Below are positions 60,396-64,000 of a stretch of 64,000 nucleotides of DNA, in pieces. The stretch's first letter is position 1, and the number at the start of each line of letters is the position of its first letter. The DNA is from Mesorhizobium sp. B2-4-15 (GTDB taxonomy: Bacteria > Pseudomonadota > Alphaproteobacteria > Rhizobiales > Rhizobiaceae). The notes beneath the pieces are model-generated. The model did not search any database. It saw only the letters and a program-made list of their open reading frames with translations, and had not been told where the DNA came from. A program made the position numbers and the translations under genes. Location of the stretch: assembly GCF_006658505.1 (NCBI RefSeq), contig NZ_VFUZ01000001.1, positions 248,001 through 312,000 of the forward strand, written 5' to 3'.

Positions 60396-60713
60396 CTTTG
60401 TCTCATTGGTTTCGAGAGGTTACTTCAGTGCCCCCGTTCAACGACCGAATGCTCGCGATGAAGCCACGTCCTGACTCCCGGTTGCATTCAGTAGGTTGAT
60501 TACGCTTCCTCCGTTTCCGTGGTTCAGGAAGAACGGACCGCACCGCATTCGGAGGCCGCGAGCAGACATGAGGATGCGCCGCCGCGGCGATAAGGATTGG
60601 ACGCACCGGACGCAACAAGTAAACACTCGGTCGAGCGATCGTAGCAGGTCAACTGAAGGGACCATGGCGCCCGTTGTCGCCGCCATGAGACCGGCCCGTC
60701 GACCTGCTTTGTC
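60396..60713. other. Gene-poor interval
   Basis: About 320 bases. Several short frames cross it on both strands but none has a ribosome site, recognisable domain or convincing codon use. I see no repeat or RNA structure of note. Confidence 0.4.
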
Positions 60714-61136
60714 TCAACCCCTAAACAGGGCTCTAAGCTTGGCAAAGACACCGTCATTCATGGCGGCCCGCACACCAAGTGCGACCCATCCGGCCTTCAT
60801 CGTCGCACCGACATGACAATGGCAAACGATGCGATGCAATTGCCAGTTGGACAGTTCAAAAAAACGCCGCGCCGCGCCGTAGGTGTCGTCTTCCAGGCCC
60901 TGCGCCCGCAGGATCGGGTCTTCGAACGCAACGCTGATCGGCGATGCCAGGCAATGCGCTTCGTTGCGCTCCCTGGCACTCATATATTCGGTGCCGGGAA
61001 GCGCGCTCAGGCATCGTTCCGGTTGGCGCTCGAGGAGATTTGCCCAGCGCTCCAGGCGCTGTCGGCGCGTCATTGTTGGAAATTCCGCGTTCACCTCTGC
61101 GATAACGTTCAGTTGTTCGAGTGTCTGGTGTTTCAT
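60714..61136 (-). CDS. Hypothetical protein, 140 residues
   Basis: Start ATG at 61136 with GGAG seven bases upstream; the frame upstream of it lacks conserved sequence. Mostly helical and rich in Arg, Glu and Leu (TRRQRLERWANLLERQPERC). Two cysteine-histidine pairs occur near the C-terminus (IVCHCHVG), which could bind metal. I do not recognise a family with certainty; proteins of this look are common as singletons in rhizobia. No operon partners. Confidence 0.6.
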   Translation of the reverse strand: MKHQTLEQLNVIAEVNAEFPTMTRRQRLERWANLLERQPERCLSALPGTEYMSARERNEAHCLASPISVAFEDPILRAQGLEDDTYGAARRFFELSNWQLHRIVCHCHVGATMKAGWVALGVRAAMNDGVFAKLRALFRG

Positions 61137-61631
61137 GGTCAAGCTCCTGTTGAGCCAGTTTGTCCTCATTTTCCGAGATAACGACAGGCCCGGTCGCCAT
61201 CGCCACGCTTCTGAACCCCGCTTTCTCGCCAAAGTTCCATGGTGTCGATAAATTGAATGTCGCCGTGGCCAGGACTGGGGGATTCCCCTGGCACGAAAGG
61301 CTGCCGACGCCTGGATCATCGCGCCACAAGTTCTGGAACGGCGGGGCTCAACCGCCTCTCCTGCGACAGCCCTGGAGGCAAAATTCAGCGCTCGCCGTTC
61401 GGTTCGTTGGCCGCTGCTGAATCGCCGTTGGGATCAGGCAAAGCTCGCTTTGTTGGCGAGACCGAGGCTTTCCGCGAAACGAAACCCAGCTTGCGGAATG
61501 TTGGGTGAGTGGTCCTGATTGCCGTCTTCCGAGGAGTTCCTTGACGAGCATTGCTCGCCGGCTGACGGCGGAATTCGCCACACTAACCCGGAGAAAAGTA
61601 CGGCAGCACTTCGTAAACAATTGAAATTGCG
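61137..61631. other. Intergenic region before tRNA-Arg
   Basis: About 495 bases. No coding frame with a start and ribosome site, no clear repeat. The part nearest 61137 must contain the promoter of the hypothetical gene. Confidence 0.4.
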
Positions 61632-61708
61632 TGGTGATCCCGACAGGAATCGAACCTGTGACCTACAGATTAGGAATCTGCCGCTCTATCCTACTGAGCT
61701 ACGGGACC
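61632..61708 (-). tRNA. tRNA-Arg (anticodon CCT)
   Basis: 77 bases including an encoded CCA. Acceptor arms GGTCCCG and CGGGATC pair (one G-T), the D arm is AGCTCAGTAGGATAGAGC, the anticodon loop TTCCTAA lies between GCAGA and TCTGT, and the T arm is ACAGGTTCGATTCCTGT. Anticodon CCT reads AGG. No integrase or duplicated 3' end is nearby, so this tRNA shows no sign of island integration. Confidence 0.95.
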
Positions 61709-61791
61709 ACGCGGCCCGACACATAGCCGCTTCGGATCGTTTCGCCAAGAGGCCGGCCGAAGGCAATTCGGCCGGCCCTTGTGGGCAGCCG

Positions 61792-62955
61792 TCAGGCGGC
61801 CAGCGCCGTTTCCGCCAGCTTTACCCAGTAGCTCATGCCGTGCGGGATGGCTTCGTCGTTGAAGTCGTAGGCCGGGTTGTGGAGGCCGGCCGTGTCGCCA
61901 TTGCCGATGAAGATGAAGGCGCCGGGCCGGGCTTCCAGCATGTAGGAGAAATCCTCGCCGCCCATCACCGGCTGGATGCTCCGGTGGACATGGGCGTCGC
62001 CCGCCACGCCGGCCGCAACGTCGCTGGCGAAGACGGTCTCTTCCGCATGGTTGAACGTCACCGGATAGTTGGCATCGTATTCGACTTCGATCCTGGCGCC
62101 GAAGGCGGTCGCCAGTCCCTCGCAGATGGCACGGATGCGCTCTTCCGACTTCCTGGCGACCTCCTTGCGCAAGGTGCGCACGGTGCCGGCGATCTCGGCC
62201 GATTCGGGAATGATGTTGTAGGCGTCGCCGGCATGGAACTTGGTCACCGACACCACCACCGCCTCGACCGGATCGGTGCTGCGCGAGGCGATCGTCTGCA
62301 GCGCGCCGACCAACTGGCTGGCGATGACGATCGGATCGATCGTGCCATGCGGCATCGCGGCATGGCCGCCCCGGCCCCTCACGGTGATGGTGAATTCGGC
62401 CGTCGCCGCCATGATCGGGCCTGGGCGGATAGCGAACTGTCCGACAGGCAGGCCCGGCATGTTGTGCATGCCGAACACCCTGGAGATGTCGAAGCGCTCC
62501 ATCATGCCGTCCTTGACCATCTCGTTGCCACCGCCGCCGCCTTCCTCCGCCGGCTGGAAGATCACCGCCACCGAGCCGGCGAAATTGCGCGTCTCGGCAA
62601 GGTATTTCGCGGCACCCAGCAGCATCGCGGTATGGCCGTCATGGCCGCAGGCATGCATCTTGCCTGGAACGGTCGAGGCGTAGGGCTTGTCCGATATCTC
62701 GTTGAGCGGCAGCGCATCCATGTCGGCGCGCAGGCCGACGGTGGTGCCTTCGCCCTGACGGCCGCGGATGATGCCGACGACGCCGGTCTTGCCAAGGCCG
62801 GTCACCACGTCATCGCAGCCGAACTCTTTCAGCTTTTCGGCGACGAAGGCCGCCGTCTTGAAGACGTCGAAGTTCAGCTCCGGCGTCTGGTGCAGATGCC
62901 GGCGCCAGCCGGCAACTTCGTCCTGCATTTCGGCGGCGCGGTTCAGGATTGGCAT
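61792..62955 (-). CDS. M20 amidohydrolase (hippurate-hydrolase / IAA-amino-acid-hydrolase-like)
   Basis: 387 residues. The zinc-binding motif is MHACGHDGHTAMLLGAAKYL, with the catalytic glutamate region IFQPAEEGGGGGNEM, and VMGGEDFSYMLEARPGAFIF near the C-terminus. The dimerisation domain (TITVRGRGGHAAMP) is present. Members remove acyl groups from amino acids or auxin conjugates. No signal peptide, so cytoplasmic. It stands alone; an unusual direct repeat lies in its upstream region. Confidence 0.92.
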   Translation of the reverse strand: MPILNRAAEMQDEVAGWRRHLHQTPELNFDVFKTAAFVAEKLKEFGCDDVVTGLGKTGVVGIIRGRQGEGTTVGLRADMDALPLNEISDKPYASTVPGKMHACGHDGHTAMLLGAAKYLAETRNFAGSVAVIFQPAEEGGGGGNEMVKDGMMERFDISRVFGMHNMPGLPVGQFAIRPGPIMAATAEFTITVRGRGGHAAMPHGTIDPIVIASQLVGALQTIASRSTDPVEAVVVSVTKFHAGDAYNIIPESAEIAGTVRTLRKEVARKSEERIRAICEGLATAFGARIEVEYDANYPVTFNHAEETVFASDVAAGVAGDAHVHRSIQPVMGGEDFSYMLEARPGAFIFIGNGDTAGLHNPAYDFNDEAIPHGMSYWVKLAETALAA

Positions 62956-62995
62956 GATGGTTCCATTTCGTTGTTGGAGCAGCCGGCTTCAGCCT

Positions 62996-63032
62996 GGTGT
63001 TTTGCAATTGTGGCCGGTGTTTTGCAATTGTG
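62996..63032. promoter_or_regulatory. Tandem 17-base direct repeat
   Basis: GGTGTTTTGCAATTGTG occurs at 62996-63012 and again at 63016-63032, so the period is 20 bases. The copies contain a TTGCAATTG core. The repeat is about 40 bases upstream of the amidohydrolase start and 160 bases before the carboxypeptidase, and could be a pair of regulator sites or a slip duplication. Confidence 0.5.
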
Positions 63033-63191
63033 ATGTCAGGCACTTTGCCATGTTGGCGTCACATAGGGTAAATAGCACCGCGACGATGCGATCCGTTTTT
63101 TTGAGGGGCGGACCCATCATGCTGGCGGTCACGTAACGAAATCTTACGGAGCCAGGGGCAATTAGGGCAAGAGGCGATTTCGGATTAGATC

Positions 63192-64000
63192 ATGCGGCAC
63201 AGGCATTTCCTCAAACTATTCTCGGCCGGCGCAATCGTGCTGTCGGTCCTGGCTGGGCCGGCGCTGGCCAATCCGGTGGTTGTCTTCGACCTGAAAAGCG
63301 GCCAGATCCTGCAGCAGCAGGATGCGTTCAAGCGCTGGTATCCGGCGTCGCTCAGCAAGCTGATGACCGCTTACGTGACCTTCCGGGCGATCGCGGCCGG
63401 TGAAGTCCAGCTTGATTCGCCAATCAAGGTGACGAAACATTCCGCTGCCGAGCCGCCGAGCAAGATGGGCTTCAAGCCGGGTTCGGTGATGCGGCTCGAC
63501 AATGCGCTGAAGATGATGCTGGTCAAGTCGGCCAACGACATCGCCATGGCTGTCGGCGAGAATGTCGGCGGCTCGCAGGGCGCCTTCGCCGAACGCATGA
63601 ACGCCGAAGCGGGCCGGCTCGGCATGAACGGCACCCATTTCGTCAATCCGAACGGCCTCTACTCGCCCGACCAGTACACGACGGCGCGCGACCTTTCGAT
63701 CCTGGTGATGGCCATCCGCCGTGAGTTTCCGCAATATGCGCCATGGTTCTCCATCGAGGGGCTTGCGGTCGGCAAGAAAGCGATCCCGAACTACAATCTC
63801 CTGATCGGCCGCTATCCCGGCGCCGATGGCATGAAGACAGGCTTTGTCTGCTCTTCCGGCTTCAACATGATCGGCTCGGCGACCCGCAACGGCCGAACGC
63901 TGGTGGCGGTGGTGCTCGGCGAGAAATCGGCGGTCAGCCGTGCCGAAGCCACGGCCAGGCTGCTCGACCAGGGTTTTGACACGCCGGCCGCCGGCTCGGC
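63192..64000 (+). CDS. D-alanyl-D-alanine carboxypeptidase (penicillin-binding protein 5/6 type), 5' part
   Basis: The frame runs open to the right edge; 269 complete codons are visible. A signal peptide covers residues 1-26 (ends GPALA). The active-site motifs are in order: YPASLSKLMTAY (SxxK), VKSANDIAMAV (SxN) and GADGMKTGFVC (KTG). The enzyme trims the terminal D-alanine from peptidoglycan peptides in the periplasm. The C-terminal part, including any membrane anchor, lies outside the window. It starts 236 bases from the divergent amidohydrolase. Confidence 0.93.
   Translation, partial: MRHRHFLKLFSAGAIVLSVLAGPALANPVVVFDLKSGQILQQQDAFKRWYPASLSKLMTAYVTFRAIAAGEVQLDSPIKVTKHSAAEPPSKMGFKPGSVMRLDNALKMMLVKSANDIAMAVGENVGGSQGAFAERMNAEAGRLGMNGTHFVNPNGLYSPDQYTTARDLSILVMAIRREFPQYAPWFSIEGLAVGKKAIPNYNLLIGRYPGADGMKTGFVCSSGFNMIGSATRNGRTLVAVVLGEKSAVSRAEATARLLDQGFDTPAAGS

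Noticed and set aside
60438..60686. 82-codon frame on the minus strand with a tail resembling a protein end
   Set aside because: No ribosome site, no homologous feature I can name and mixed codon use; not enough to call a gene.
61632..61708. tRNA-Arg as the attachment site of an island
   Set aside because: No integrase gene, no repeated tRNA 3' end and no change of base composition on either side.
61519..63033. 504-codon open frame across the tRNA and the amidohydrolase
   Set aside because: It runs through a tRNA gene and antisense to an intact M20 enzyme, so it cannot be a real gene.

Overview
The window is high-GC, gene-dense chromosomal DNA of a Rhizobiales alphaproteobacterium, most probably Mesorhizobium or a close relative. 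The grounds are very high GC at third codon positions, many periplasmic-binding-protein ABC transporters and LacI, TetR, AsnC and SorC regulators, the short palindromic repeats typical of rhizobial genomes, and a bdhA / acetoacetate decarboxylase / patatin group. The genus is an inference from style, not from a marker gene. There is no phage, plasmid or CRISPR signature; the only RNA gene is tRNA-Arg(CCT).

Layout. 1-15.3 kb: a catabolic region with an M19 dipeptidase end, a GcvT-like protein, two paralogous phytoene-desaturase-like FAD oxidoreductases, a deleted methyltransferase remnant, a BetI-like repressor, a Pot-type ABC transporter (binding protein plus ATPase and two permeases), an FAD amine oxidase, a class III aminotransferase and a Rieske oxygenase. 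Three copies of one inverted repeat, TTGAA-N6-TTCAA, sit in front of three of its transcription units, so it looks like one regulon for a methylated or polyamine-like nitrogen compound. 15.6-21.3 kb: a GAF-PAS hybrid kinase with an OmpR-type regulator, a divergent regulator with a degenerate receiver, small proteins and an L,D-transpeptidase. 21.4-26.6 kb: an RND efflux pump and its TetR repressor. 26.6-31.4 kb: an AsnC regulator, a 1018-residue kinase/M23/phospho-lyase fusion and an amino-acid binding protein. 31.5-37.6 kb: a LacI-controlled glycoside locus (binding protein, unusual permease, GH1 beta-glucosidase, SDR, broken PfkB kinase). 37.6-42.6 kb: Pit phosphate transporter, then patatin / acetoacetate decarboxylase / 3-hydroxybutyrate dehydrogenase.

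42.6-50 kb: LacI regulator and metallophosphodiesterase, a fragment of a non-ribosomal peptide carrier domain, then a SAF-domain oxidoreductase with E1-alpha, E1-beta and E2 of a 2-oxoacid (acetoin-type) dehydrogenase. The E2 gene carries two palindromic repeat elements in frame inside its linkers. 50-60.4 kb: a DUF930 protein, a HAD phosphatase, GutM and a complete glucitol/sorbitol PTS ending in an HPr-enzyme I fusion, a SorC-type regulator and a cupin. 60.7-64 kb: a hypothetical gene, tRNA-Arg, an M20 amidohydrolase and the start of a D,D-carboxypeptidase cut by the window edge.

The best candidates for something not yet described are the repeat elements built into the E2 protein, the TTGAA-N6-TTCAA regulon, the amino-alcohol kinase/phospho-lyase fusion, and the amino-acid-type transporter with a large extra membrane domain next to a beta-glucosidase.
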